A DNA stretch of 64,000 nt from Burkholderiaceae bacterium (GTDB lineage: Bacteria > Pseudomonadota > Gammaproteobacteria > Burkholderiales > Burkholderiaceae_C): the NCBI GenBank assembly GCA_030695205.1, contig JAUYTN010000007.1, positions 124,001-188,000 of the forward strand, read 5' to 3'. The position numbers and the translations under genes were made by a program. The notes under the pieces were generated by a model. It worked only from the letters and a program-made list of their open reading frames with translations, was not told the DNA's origin and made no database searches. Shown here piece after piece: positions 15,204-27,045 of the stretch (positions within the stretch are counted from its first letter, which is position 1; every line of letters starts with the position of its first letter).

Positions 15204-18061
15204 GCGCCCACTCCATGCAGCGTCGCCCCACCCTCAAATGGTTCTTCCCGCTGGGGCTGGCCGCCCTCTGGCTGGTGTTCACCGCCCTGGGCACCTGGCA
15301 CAACCTGGAACGGCGCCACGCCCAACTGGTTCACGCCGCCCGCCAGGATGCACAGGAGCATGCCGCCCACCTCGCCCGCATGGCCGAGCAGGGCCTGCAG
15401 ACCAACCGCTTGCTCGTGGAGTCCGACCTCGCCCACATCAGTGCCGACCCACGGGTCAGCCACACCTTGGTGCTGGACGAGGAGGGCCGCATCCTCATGG
15501 CCCCGCGCCACGCCTGGGCGGGCCAGAACATCCAACAGGCGATCCCCCAACTGGGTGACTCCTGGCGCCAACTCACCACGGCCAGCCGCTTGCCCCAGGT
15601 CCGCCCATCAGCCAACGACCTAGGCTTGCTGGTGCTGCACCCATTCGAGTTGCCAGCCCACACAGACGAGGTGCGAAGCTCGCGCCGGGGCGCGGTGCTC
15701 GTGCAGATGGACCTGCACCCCACCTGGCTGCACGCCCGCTACGACACCCTGCTGGAGCGGCTGCCCAGCCTGCTCACGGCCCTTTTGCTGCTGCTGGCCA
15801 CAGGCTGGTTGCTGCAGCGGCATGTGGTCGGCCCCATTCAGCGGCTGGCCAGTGCTGTGGGGTTGCTCAGGCAGGGGCAACTGGGCACGCGCGCCGAGGT
15901 GCAGGGCCCACGCGAACTGGCCGAACTCGCCGCCGACGTCAACGCCATGGCGCAAACCATCCAAACCGCGCAACACGCCCTGGCCACGAGCGAACAGCGC
16001 CTGTCCGTCACCCTGCACTCCATAGGCGACGGCCTGATTGCCACCGACCCCCGCGAGCGCATCACCCTCATGAACCCAGCGGCCGAGGTGTTCACGGGCT
16101 GGACGCTCCCGCAGGCCATGGGCCGCTCCATCGAAGAAGTGTTCCGCATCGAAAACGCCATGACCGGCCAACCCGCCGAAATCCCCATCAAACGGGTGCT
16201 GACCGAAGGCACCGTGCTGGGCCTGGCCAACCACACCGTGCTGATTGCCAAAGACGGCACCCGGCGCCACATTGCCGACTCCGCCGCCCCCATCCGCAAC
16301 GCCCAGGGCAACATCGAAGGGGTGGTGCTGGTGTTCCACGACGAGACCGAGCGCCACCGCATGCGCCTGGCCCTGGCCGACAGCGAACAGCACTTTCGTA
16401 GCCTGGCCAACAATGGGCAAGCCCTGATCTGGACGTCGGGGCTGGACAAAAAATGCAACTACTTCAATGTCCCCTGGCTGAAGTTCACCGGCCGTCGGCT
16501 TGAGCAAGAGATGGGCGATGGGTGGGTAGAAGGCGTCCACCCCGAAGACCTGGACCGCTGTGTGGCTACTTACGTGCAGGCCTTTGACGCCCGCCAACCC
16601 TTTGCCATGGAGTACCGGCTGCGCCACGCCAGCGGCGAGTACCGCTGGATACTGGACCAGGGCAACCCCCGCTTTGACAGCCAGGGCCACTTTTTGGGCT
16701 ACGTGGGGCACTGCCTGGACCTGACGCAGGTCAAGCAAGCCGAGGCCAGGGTCGCCCACCTGGCCTACCACGACACCCTGACCGGCCTGCCCAACCGCGC
16801 CCTGTTCCACGACCGGCTGACACAGGCCCTGGCTGCCGCCCAACGCAGCAAGCGCGTTGGTGCCCTCATGTTCATTGACCTGGACCACTTCAAACGCGTC
16901 AACGACGTCTACGGCCATGCCGTGGGCGACACCGTGCTGCGCGAAGTGTCCAAACGGCTGCAGTACTTCCTGCGCACCGAGGACTCCGTGGCCCGCCTCG
17001 GCGGCGACGAGTTTGTGGTGCTGCTGCCCGCCCTGGCCAGCGATCCGCACGGTGCCGCCACCCTCGCCCGGGTCGTGGGCGACAAAATCCGCACCGCCCT
17101 CGAAGCCCCCATACACATCGAAGGCATGGCCTACCACACCGCCGCCAGCATAGGGGTCACGCTCTTTCCCAAGGGCGCCCAAACGGTGGACGACCTCATG
17201 CGCGAGGCCGATATCGCCATGTACCGTGCCAAAGAGGGTGGTCGCAACGCCGTGTCCTTCTTCCAGCTGGAGATGCAGCACAGCGTGACCCAGCGCTACG
17301 AGCTGGAGCAGGAGCTGCGCGACGCCGTGGCCCAGCAGACCTTTGAGCTGTACCTGCAGTCGCAGGTCAACAGCGCCGGGCAACTCACCGGAGCCGAGGC
17401 ACTGGTGCGCTGGCGCCACCCCACCCGTGGGCTGGTATCACCAGCCACCTTCATCCCGCTGGCCGAAGAAACCCGCCTCATCCTGCCCCTGGGCGAGTGG
17501 GTGCTGCAACAGGCCTGCCAGGTGATTGCACAACTCGGTGCCGCCGGGCACAGCCTGCACATTGCCGTCAACGTCAGCCCCCTGCAGTTTGCCCAGGAGC
17601 ACTTTGTGCAAAAGGTGCGCGACATACTGGCCAGCACCGGGGCAGACCCCAGCTACCTGACCCTGGAAATCACCGAAGGCCTGCTGGTGGAGCACATGGC
17701 CGAGACCATGGGCCGCATGTCAGAGCTGGCCACGCTGGGCATACGCTTCTCTATCGATGACTTCGGCACCGGCTACTCGTCCCTGGCCTACCTCAAGCGC
17801 CTGCCGCTGTACGAGCTCAAAATCGACAAAAGCTTTGTGCAAGACATTCCAGACGACCCCAACGACGTGGCCCTGGTGCAAACCATCCTGGCCATGGCCC
17901 ACCACCTGCACCTGAGCGTGGTGGCCGAAGGGGTGGAAACCACCGCCCAGTTCGAGCTGCTCAAAGCCAACGGCTGCCACCGCTACCAGGGCTACCACTT
18001 CCACCGCCCCCAACACCACCGCGACTGGCTGGCCGCCCTGCCCCCACCCGCCCAGCGCTGA
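15200..18061 (+). CDS. Membrane PAS-PAS-GGDEF-EAL protein (c-di-GMP turnover)
   Basis: 953 residues from GTG 15200 (GTGA overlap with the binding-protein stop); ATG 15215 is the alternative. Order: membrane helix at about 12-30, periplasmic region, second helix at about 195-215 (ALLLLLATGWLLQ), HAMP, PAS (about 265-385), second PAS with PAC (about 395-515), GGDEF, EAL. The cyclase motif ARLGGDEFVVLLP is intact, and so are GAEALVRW and DDFGTGYSSLAYLK of the phosphodiesterase. Both activities are possible; which dominates cannot be read off. The periplasmic part may read the state of the coupled binding lipoprotein. Confidence 0.92.
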   Translation: MSAHSMQRRPTLKWFFPLGLAALWLVFTALGTWHNLERRHAQLVHAARQDAQEHAAHLARMAEQGLQTNRLLVESDLAHISADPRVSHTLVLDEEGRILMAPRHAWAGQNIQQAIPQLGDSWRQLTTASRLPQVRPSANDLGLLVLHPFELPAHTDEVRSSRRGAVLVQMDLHPTWLHARYDTLLERLPSLLTALLLLLATGWLLQRHVVGPIQRLASAVGLLRQGQLGTRAEVQGPRELAELAADVNAMAQTIQTAQHALATSEQRLSVTLHSIGDGLIATDPRERITLMNPAAEVFTGWTLPQAMGRSIEEVFRIENAMTGQPAEIPIKRVLTEGTVLGLANHTVLIAKDGTRRHIADSAAPIRNAQGNIEGVVLVFHDETERHRMRLALADSEQHFRSLANNGQALIWTSGLDKKCNYFNVPWLKFTGRRLEQEMGDGWVEGVHPEDLDRCVATYVQAFDARQPFAMEYRLRHASGEYRWILDQGNPRFDSQGHFLGYVGHCLDLTQVKQAEARVAHLAYHDTLTGLPNRALFHDRLTQALAAAQRSKRVGALMFIDLDHFKRVNDVYGHAVGDTVLREVSKRLQYFLRTEDSVARLGGDEFVVLLPALASDPHGAATLARVVGDKIRTALEAPIHIEGMAYHTAASIGVTLFPKGAQTVDDLMREADIAMYRAKEGGRNAVSFFQLEMQHSVTQRYELEQELRDAVAQQTFELYLQSQVNSAGQLTGAEALVRWRHPTRGLVSPATFIPLAEETRLILPLGEWVLQQACQVIAQLGAAGHSLHIAVNVSPLQFAQEHFVQKVRDILASTGADPSYLTLEITEGLLVEHMAETMGRMSELATLGIRFSIDDFGTGYSSLAYLKRLPLYELKIDKSFVQDIPDDPNDVALVQTILAMAHHLHLSVVAEGVETTAQFELLKANGCHRYQGYHFHRPQHHRDWLAALPPPAQR

Positions 18062-18090
18062 GGCGGTACCGCCCCAAAGGAACCATTCTA

Positions 18091-18149
18091 AAAAGATAGC
18101 AAATTACTGAATACTATTAATAGTAAATCGGAAAAAACACCATAAAACG
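18091..18149 (+). repeat. Dispersed AT-rich repeat, degenerate copy 9 (intergenic)
   Basis: AGC at 18098, AATAG where AAGCG is expected (18119-18123) and CATAAAA where TYAAAAA is expected (18141-18147). Spacing matches the family but the motifs are eroded. It contains a perfect 14-base palindrome TACTATTAATAGTA (18112-18125). Confidence 0.45.
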
Positions 18150-18150
18150 C

Positions 18151-18297
18151 TTGCTGCTGGACCGCGACAACCTTGAAGTCAAAGCCGAGTTGGAACTGAC
18201 ACTTTCTCAGGTACGGGTTGATCTGGACGTATTTCGCAAGCAAGCCGTCGACAAAACGGTAGAAGCTGGACTGCTTGTGGATGATGGCGCGTATTGA
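18151..18297 (+). pseudogene. Possible remnant of a small gene
   Basis: A 48-codon frame with plausible amino acid composition (LDRDNLEVKAELELTL, VFRKQAVDKTVEAGLLVDDG) ends in TGA at 18297. It has no ATG and no ribosome site; only TTG at 18151 could start it. It directly follows the degenerate repeat and precedes the antitoxin stop. I do not recognise it. It may be a fragment of a gene lost in the same decay that removed the toxin upstream of the antitoxin. Confidence 0.2.
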
Positions 18298-18325
18298 TCA
18301 CGGTACCGCACCGCGTTGGTATTGG

Positions 18326-18640
18326 TCAGCTGGCTGCAACAGGCCCACCCAGTCGCAGCCCGACAGCCCGCACGATGGCCAGCAGGGTTTTGATGGTGGG
18401 GTTCCCCTTCGGACCAAGTGCGCGGTAAAGGCTTTCACGTGGCAGCCCCGCCCGCTCTGCCACGGTGGCCATCCCTTGCGCTTCCGCAATGTGTCGCAGG
18501 GCGGCCAACAGCGCAGCCTGCCCGCCGGGTTGATCTGATTCTTCCAACGCTGCCTGCAAATACTCATTGGCAAACGCAGGGTCATCTTTGAGCATGTTCA
18601 CCACAGTGGAATCGTGGCTGATGTGGCGTGGTGCATTCAT
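18326..18640 (-). CDS. Orphan HigA/COG3636-type antitoxin (addiction module antidote)
   Basis: 104 residues. Central sequence AEAQGMATVAERAGLPRESLYRALGPKGNPTIKTLLAIVRAVGLRL is the HTH signature of the addiction-module antidote family that pairs with RelE/ParE-type toxins. The toxin normally precedes it in the operon. Here only a 22-codon frame precedes it, overlapping by ATGA. The upstream palindrome TAACGTTA (18719-18726) could be its operator, which is a guess. Confidence 0.85.
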   Translation of the reverse strand: MNAPRHISHDSTVVNMLKDDPAFANEYLQAALEESDQPGGQAALLAALRHIAEAQGMATVAERAGLPRESLYRALGPKGNPTIKTLLAIVRAVGLRLGGPVAAS

Positions 18641-18705
18641 GGCTTGGCCCTTTGTTCATAGGGCGTGTGCCCGTCACTGGTTTGGTAGGCGACAACCTGA
18701 ATCAT
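18637..18705 (-). pseudogene. Internally deleted RelE/ParE-family toxin remnant (22 codons)
   Basis: ATG at 18705 with AGGGA directly upstream, reading MIQVVAYQTSDGHTPYEQRA then KP and a TGA that overlaps the antitoxin start (ATGA). The first 17 residues resemble the N-terminus of Gp49/HigB-like toxins that accompany COG3636 antidotes (pattern xxxYxxxDGxxPFExW). The remaining ~80 residues of a normal toxin are missing. The translation signals survive, so it may now serve only as a leader for the antitoxin. Confidence 0.6.
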
Positions 18706-18767
18706 TTCCCTGTGAATTTAACGTTACAAACTGCGCTGGGCAGCAGGCTTTTCAGATGTTGCTGACC

Positions 18768-18932
18768 AGCAGCCTGTCGGACTTTCGGCATCGAAGCGAA
18801 ATCCGGCCCCAGCGAGACCAGTTTTTGCCGACTTTGCAGCCTCATAGCCCGGCTATGGGGCAAAAAGACGGTGAAAAATGGGCCGCTGCGGTCGGATTGC
18901 AGCCGATGGTTCCGAAAGTCCGACGGGCTGCC
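18768..18932. repeat. 165-bp long imperfect palindrome, MITE-like
   Basis: Outer arms GTCGGACTTTCGG (18776-18788) and CCGAAAGTCCGAC (18912-18924) are exact complements and extend outwards with few mismatches. The centre is CATAGCC-C-GGCTATG around 18850. Between them the two halves remain partly complementary (for example TTTTTGCCGACTTTGCAG against a diverged partner). I see no convincing gene inside. The symmetry suggests a non-autonomous mobile element or a large hairpin; no second copy is in this window. Confidence 0.6.
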
Positions 18933-18978
18933 AGGGTGTGGAAGGTGTTGCATACGGCCGGTCCAGGGCTGGCAGCGG

Positions 18979-20046
18979 TCAGAAAGCTTCTTTTTCCGCC
19001 TCCAGGTACGCCAGGCTGGTGTACTTGCCGATGTTGTCGTCAAAGCCTTGCATGGTTTTGGCGCGGGCGGCCACCCGGGGGTCTTTCAGCACCAGGTCTT
19101 TGACCTTGTCGAGCGGAATGCCGTTTTTCACGGCGTGTACGCAGGGTTCCCAAATACCCGCCAGGAACGTGCCGTAGGTTTCCAAGATGTCGTTGCTGCC
19201 GACACCATGGCCTGGCACCCACAGCTGCGAACCCGCTGCCTTGGTCAGAGCGTCGTAGTACCTGAAGGTGCCGGGGTAGGAGCCATCGTCGATGTTGGCA
19301 ATGCGGTTGGCCATGGCGATGTCGCCCACGGCGGTGAGCTTGTCCTCCACCACCTCCACACACAGGTCGGATGGGGTGTGGGCATGGCCATAAAAATGCA
19401 TCTTGAGCGTGACGTCACCCAAGCGGAACACGTCGCCGTTGCTGACCACGCGGTTGGGGGCCACCACCTTGGTGCCCATGGTGGCCTGGTTGGTCCAGCG
19501 CTCCATGAGGCTGCGCCACAGGTTGCCCTCGGCGCCTTTGATCTGCGCGGTGGTGTGCTCCAGCGCATGGATTGGCAGCCCCGCCCCGTAAGCGTTCACA
19601 AACGCATGGTTGCCCAGCCAGTGGTCGCCGTGGTAGTGGCTGTTGAACACCGCCACCACCGGCTTGGGCGTGACAGTCTGGATCATGCGGATGGCCATTT
19701 GGCCAATTTGCAGCGACGCCCCCGAGTCCAGCACGACCACGCCCTGCTCGGTCACCACAAACAGGATGTTGGCCATCATCCCTTTGTTCTCGGCGTTGGG
19801 GAAACCGTCTTCGGCGTAGACCATCCAGACGTGTTTGGACAGTTGCTGGGGCTTCACATCGGGCACGGGCGGCCCTTCGATGAAGTCGTGCAGCTGTTGG
19901 GCAAACACCTTCACCTCGGGCAGCGCCAATGCGCCTGCACCCACCAGTGCGGTGCCAGCACCCGCGAGCCCGACACCGCCCAGGCGGGCCAGAAAATTGC
20001 GGCGTGTGCCGCGGTTGCAAACCTTGGGATCGGGCTGGTGTGGCAT
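18979..20046 (-). CDS. Tat-exported metallo-beta-lactamase-fold hydrolase (SoxH-like)
   Basis: 355 residues from ATG 20046, preceded by CAGGAG; the open frame runs further upstream into coaBC. Twin-arginine signal TRRNFLARLGGVGLAGAG. The zinc motif is intact in NSHYHGDHWLGN (HxHxDH), with later metal residues in FYGHAHTPSD, AVGDIAMAN and VPGHG. Family members are periplasmic hydrolases of varied or unknown substrate, some linked to sulfur oxidation or quinoprotein dehydrogenases. It is followed on the same strand only by the palindromic element. Confidence 0.82.
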   Translation of the reverse strand: MPHQPDPKVCNRGTRRNFLARLGGVGLAGAGTALVGAGALALPEVKVFAQQLHDFIEGPPVPDVKPQQLSKHVWMVYAEDGFPNAENKGMMANILFVVTEQGVVVLDSGASLQIGQMAIRMIQTVTPKPVVAVFNSHYHGDHWLGNHAFVNAYGAGLPIHALEHTTAQIKGAEGNLWRSLMERWTNQATMGTKVVAPNRVVSNGDVFRLGDVTLKMHFYGHAHTPSDLCVEVVEDKLTAVGDIAMANRIANIDDGSYPGTFRYYDALTKAAGSQLWVPGHGVGSNDILETYGTFLAGIWEPCVHAVKNGIPLDKVKDLVLKDPRVAARAKTMQGFDDNIGKYTSLAYLEAEKEAF

Positions 20047-20104
20047 GCGATTGTCTCCTGTTGTGCACAAAATTATGCACCCATAAGCAATGACGAATAC
20101 AAAC

Positions 20105-21472
20105 TCAGCGCGCCAGGCGCTGCGCAATATCGGCCACCAGCAGCCGCGACAGGCTGAGCTTGTCGGCCTGTGGAAATTCGACCACCCCAGCCTCATCGAC
20201 CAGCAGCAGCGCGTTGTGGTCCTGGCCAAAGGTGGCTGGACCGATGTTGCCCACCAGCAGTGGCACGCCTTTGCGGGCACGCTTGGTCTGGGCGTGGTGC
20301 AGCAGGTCGTGGCTCTCGGCCGCAAAGCCCACGCAGTACAGGCGACCCGAGCGCGCCCGCTCGCTGGCCGCGATGCCTGCCAGGATGTCTGGGTTCTCGG
20401 TGAAGGCGAGCGTGGGCACCTGCCCAGAGCCGTCTTTCTTGATTTTTTGCTCGGAAGGTGCGGCAGGTCGCCAATCCGCCACAGCCGCAGCCGACACAAA
20501 AACAGTAGCTGAATGAGCATATATATCAAGCGCCATGAGCATATTTTGTGCAGATTTCACGTCGATGCGCCTGACCCCTCGCGGTGTGGCCAGCGCCACT
20601 GGCCCCGCCACCAGCGTGACCTCGGCCCCGGCCTCGTGGGCGGCGCGGGCAATGGCAAAGCCCATCTTGCCGCTGGAGAGGTTGGTGATGCCGCGCACCG
20701 GGTCAATGGCCTCGTAGGTAGGCCCGGCACTGACCAGCACATGCTGGCCCGCCAACGGCTTGGGCATGAAAAAGCGCACCAGGTCATAGAGCAGCTCATC
20801 GGCCTCCAGCATGCGGCCATCGCCCACCTCTCCGCAGGCCTGGTCGCCCTGGCCCACATCCAGCACATGCACACCGTCGGCCTTGAGCTGGGCGACGTTG
20901 CGCTGGGTGGCTGGGTTGGCCCACATCTCGCGGTTCATGGCGGGAGCAACAATCAGCGGCACCGCCTCGGCAGGACGGGCAAGGCACAGCAGACTGAGCA
21001 GGTCGTCGGCACCGCCATGCACCAGCTTTTTCAGAAAATCGGCGCTGGCGGGGACCACCAGAATGGCGTCGGCCTCGCGGCTGAGGTTGATGTGGGCCAT
21101 GTTGTTGCCCACCCCAGCGGCCTCACGCGGGTCCCATTGCGAGCTGAACACCGGCCGCCCCGACAGGGCTTGCATGGTCACCGGGGTAATGAACTGGCAG
21201 GCCGCATCGGTCATGACGACTTGCACGGTGGCCCCGGCTTTGACCATGGCGCGGCACAGCTCGGCTGCTTTGTAGCAGGCAATGCCGCCAGACAGGCCCA
21301 GCACAATGTGGCGCCCGCCCAAGTCGCCAGCGGGCAGCAAGGAGCGCGCAGGCGCAGACGTGGCCATGGGTGCTGAGCCAGCAGAACCGGCAGAGGCACC
21401 GGGTGCAGTGGTTTGGGCAGCAGCGGCCTCAGGTGGCGCGGCGGGGTTTTGGGTGTGTTGGTGGGCGTTCAT
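20105..21472 (-). CDS. coaBC: Bifunctional phosphopantothenoylcysteine decarboxylase/ligase
   Basis: 455 residues, with an Ala-rich N-terminal extension; Met36 is an alternative start. CoaC part: [22 protein letters not shown] (catalytic His), PAMNREMW and CGEVGDGRM. CoaB part: [19 protein letters not shown] and [10 protein letters not shown]. It makes 4'-phosphopantetheine from phosphopantothenate and cysteine in CoA synthesis. A copy of the dispersed repeat is read through near residues 310-330 ([17 protein letters not shown]), just before the conserved AAVADWRP. Confidence 0.95.
   Translation of the reverse strand: MNAHQHTQNPAAPPEAAAAQTTAPGASAGSAGSAPMATSAPARSLLPAGDLGGRHIVLGLSGGIACYKAAELCRAMVKAGATVQVVMTDAACQFITPVTMQALSGRPVFSSQWDPREAAGVGNNMAHINLSREADAILVVPASADFLKKLVHGGADDLLSLLCLARPAEAVPLIVAPAMNREMWANPATQRNVAQLKADGVHVLDVGQGDQACGEVGDGRMLEADELLYDLVRFFMPKPLAGQHVLVSAGPTYEAIDPVRGITNLSSGKMGFAIARAAHEAGAEVTLVAGPVALATPRGVRRIDVKSAQNMLMALDIYAHSATVFVSAAAVADWRPAAPSEQKIKKDGSGQVPTLAFTENPDILAGIAASERARSGRLYCVGFAAESHDLLHHAQTKRARKGVPLLVGNIGPATFGQDHNALLLVDEAGVVEFPQADKLSLSRLLVADIAQRLAR
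20497..20560 (+). repeat. Dispersed AT-rich repeat, copy 4 (inside coaBC)
   Basis: AGC at 20507, AAGCG at 20528-20532 (21 bases apart as in all copies). The distal TYAAAAA block is eroded. coaBC reads it on the opposite strand with the core in frame GCG-CTT, the same frame as copies 1, 5 and 6. Confidence 0.7.
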
Positions 21473-21565
21473 GGCCAGAAATTAAACCGCAATCCCCTCC
21501 CCGCCAGTGGCAAGGGCCCGCCGCCCAGGCCACGGTGCCAGCTGCGGGGCCAGCGACCGACCTTT

Positions 21566-24146
<2,581 letters not shown>

Positions 24147-24170
24147 GCCCCTGCTCGCCACCCGCCCATC

Positions 24171-24599
24171 ATGCGCAAGCCTGCCCACCAACCGCCCACC
24201 GATGACGCGTTGTGCCGTGCCATTGTGGCGGTGTTGCCGCAGGCCACCGCCGCGTGGTTGTTCGGCAGTGCGTCCAGCGGACACTGGCAGTTGGACAGCG
24301 ACATTGATTTGGCCGTGGCCGTGCGTCCAGCGCTGGATGCAGCCACGCGCCATCGTGCGGCGCTCGAAATCGGCGACCGCTTGGGCCACGATGTCGATCT
24401 GCTGGATTTCCATGCGGAGCACACCCTCATGCAAGCACAGGTGCTGGCAACCGGTCGGCTGCTGTTTGCCCAAGAGCCTGCGCAATTGCTGGCCTACGTG
24501 GGACACACCATGACCGAATACCAGCACATGCAAGACTGGCGACAACCCATGGTGACCGACATGGCCCGCCGTATGGCACACCAGGTGCCCACACCATGA
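24171..24599 (+). CDS. mntA: MntA-type minimal nucleotidyltransferase antitoxin
   Basis: 142 residues. The GSX10DXD motif of minimal nucleotidyltransferases is exact: Gly32-Ser33, then Asp44 and Asp46 (DSDIDLAV). The family neutralises HepT by transferring AMP to its active-site tyrosine. It starts 25 bases after kdsA and overlaps hepT by ATGA. Confidence 0.88.
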   Translation: MRKPAHQPPTDDALCRAIVAVLPQATAAWLFGSASSGHWQLDSDIDLAVAVRPALDAATRHRAALEIGDRLGHDVDLLDFHAEHTLMQAQVLATGRLLFAQEPAQLLAYVGHTMTEYQHMQDWRQPMVTDMARRMAHQVPTP

Positions 24600-25036
24600 G
24601 CACCCACGACACAAGCCTGATCGATGCCCTGGCGCAAAAAGCGGCCAAAGTTGAGCGTTGCGTGGCGCGAGCCCGCCAAGAGTTGGCGGCATCGGCCAAT
24701 TTTGAGACCGACTTCACCCGCCAAGATGCGGCAATCCTCAATATCCAACGCGCCTGCGAGCTGACCTTGGACATGGGCAACATGATCGTGCGCCACTTGG
24801 CGCTGGGGTTGCCGCGCAGCAGCCGCGATGTGTTTGGGTTGCTGGCCCAACACGGCTGGGTGGACAAAGATCAGGCCACGACGCTGCAGCACATGGTCGG
24901 CTTTCGAAACATCGCCGTGCACGAATACGATGCACTCGACATGGCAATTGTTCGCAGCATCATTGAAAAAGACCTTCAGCAAATCCTTCAATTTGCAGGG
25001 CAAGTAGTTTTGAAACTCTCCAACGCACCCACATGA
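24596..25036 (+). CDS. hepT: HepT-type HEPN ribonuclease toxin
   Basis: 146 residues. The RX4HXY ribonuclease motif is intact: Arg104, His109, Tyr111 in FRNIAVHEYD. The tyrosine is the residue adenylylated by MntA in characterised pairs. Helical HEPN fold, DUF86-like. Start overlaps mntA, and its stop overlaps the DUF1330 start (ATGA). With all catalytic residues in both genes, the pair should be functional. Confidence 0.9.
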   Translation: MSTHDTSLIDALAQKAAKVERCVARARQELAASANFETDFTRQDAAILNIQRACELTLDMGNMIVRHLALGLPRSSRDVFGLLAQHGWVDKDQATTLQHMVGFRNIAVHEYDALDMAIVRSIIEKDLQQILQFAGQVVLKLSNAPT

Positions 25037-25326
25037 CCGCTGCTTACATCATTGCCGACGTCACCGTCACCAACCCCGACCAGATGGCGAAATACCGCGA
25101 GTGGAGCACCAAAGCCATGCAAGAGTTTGGCGCCGAGGTGCTGGTGCGCGGTGGGGCCATCGAGGTGCTGGAAGGCCCCTGGCAGCCCACCCGCCTCGTG
25201 GTCATGAAATTTCCCACCATGGAGCAGGCCAAGGCCATGTACCACAGCGACACCTACACCCATGCCCGCAGCGTGCGCGAGGGCGCAGGCGTGATGCGAA
25301 TGGTCGTGGTGGATGGCGTGGCCTGA
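25033..25326 (+). CDS. DUF1330 family protein
   Basis: 97 residues. YIIADVTVTNPDQMAKYREW, GAEVLVRGG and EGPWQPTRLVVMKFPTMEQAKAMYHS are the core of DUF1330, a small dimeric ferredoxin-like alpha/beta barrel fold with no settled function. Overlaps the hepT stop by four bases; lies 71 bases before eno. Confidence 0.92.
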   Translation: MTAAYIIADVTVTNPDQMAKYREWSTKAMQEFGAEVLVRGGAIEVLEGPWQPTRLVVMKFPTMEQAKAMYHSDTYTHARSVREGAGVMRMVVVDGVA

Positions 25327-25388
25327 GAGGCAAAGAGTCTCTCGCCCAGTTCCTGTTAACCCGAATCACCAACCTCCCCCTGACTTAG

Positions 25389-26681
<1,293 letters not shown>

Positions 26682-26686
26682 AGCAG

Positions 26687-26705
26687 CAGTGGCCCACGGC
26701 CACTG
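26687..26705 (+). terminator. Perfect hairpin after eno (weak or partial terminator)
   Basis: CAGTGGCC, loop CAC, GGCCACTG: an 8-bp perfect stem beginning six bases after the eno stop. No T-run follows, so it may stabilise the eno 3' end or attenuate read-through into ftsB and not terminate fully. Confidence 0.4.
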
Positions 26706-26760
26706 AGCCACCCTGCCCAGCCGCAGCGCCGCCCGCACCCACCTACCTGAGGCCACCACC

Positions 26761-27045
26761 ATGCCTGCCCGTCTGGTGTTTGTGCTGCTGCTGGCCTTGC
26801 TGGGCTGGTTGCAGGCCCAGCTGTGGCTGGGCCGTGGCAGCGTGGGCAAGGTGGAGGCCATGCGGGTGGAGCTGGAGCGGGTTACCCAGGCCAACCAGCA
26901 GGCGCGCTGGCGCAACGAGCAGCTGGCCAACGAGGTGCTGGACCTCAAAGAGGGCCTGGAAATCATCGAAGAGAAAGCCCGCATGGAGTTGGGCATGGTC
27001 AAGCCCAACGAGTTGCTGGTCCAAATCGCGCAGGGCAAGCGTTGA
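26761..27045 (+). CDS. ftsB: Cell division protein FtsB
   Basis: 94 residues. One N-terminal membrane helix (LVFVLLLALLGWLQAQLWLG), then a heptad coiled coil (VEAMRVELERVTQANQQARWRNEQL) and the FtsB-typical EKARMELGMVKPNE. Forms the FtsQBL divisome complex. Position directly after eno is the classical one. Confidence 0.95.
   Translation: MPARLVFVLLLALLGWLQAQLWLGRGSVGKVEAMRVELERVTQANQQARWRNEQLANEVLDLKEGLEIIEEKARMELGMVKPNELLVQIAQGKR

Noticed and set aside
15620..17419. 599-codon minus-strand frame inside the GGDEF-EAL gene
   Set aside because: Codon-bias shadow of a high-GC gene with intact catalytic motifs on the other strand.
20063..20080. GTGCA/TGCAC inverted repeat upstream of the metallohydrolase
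   Set aside because: Only five base pairs with an 8-base loop; too weak to call an operator.
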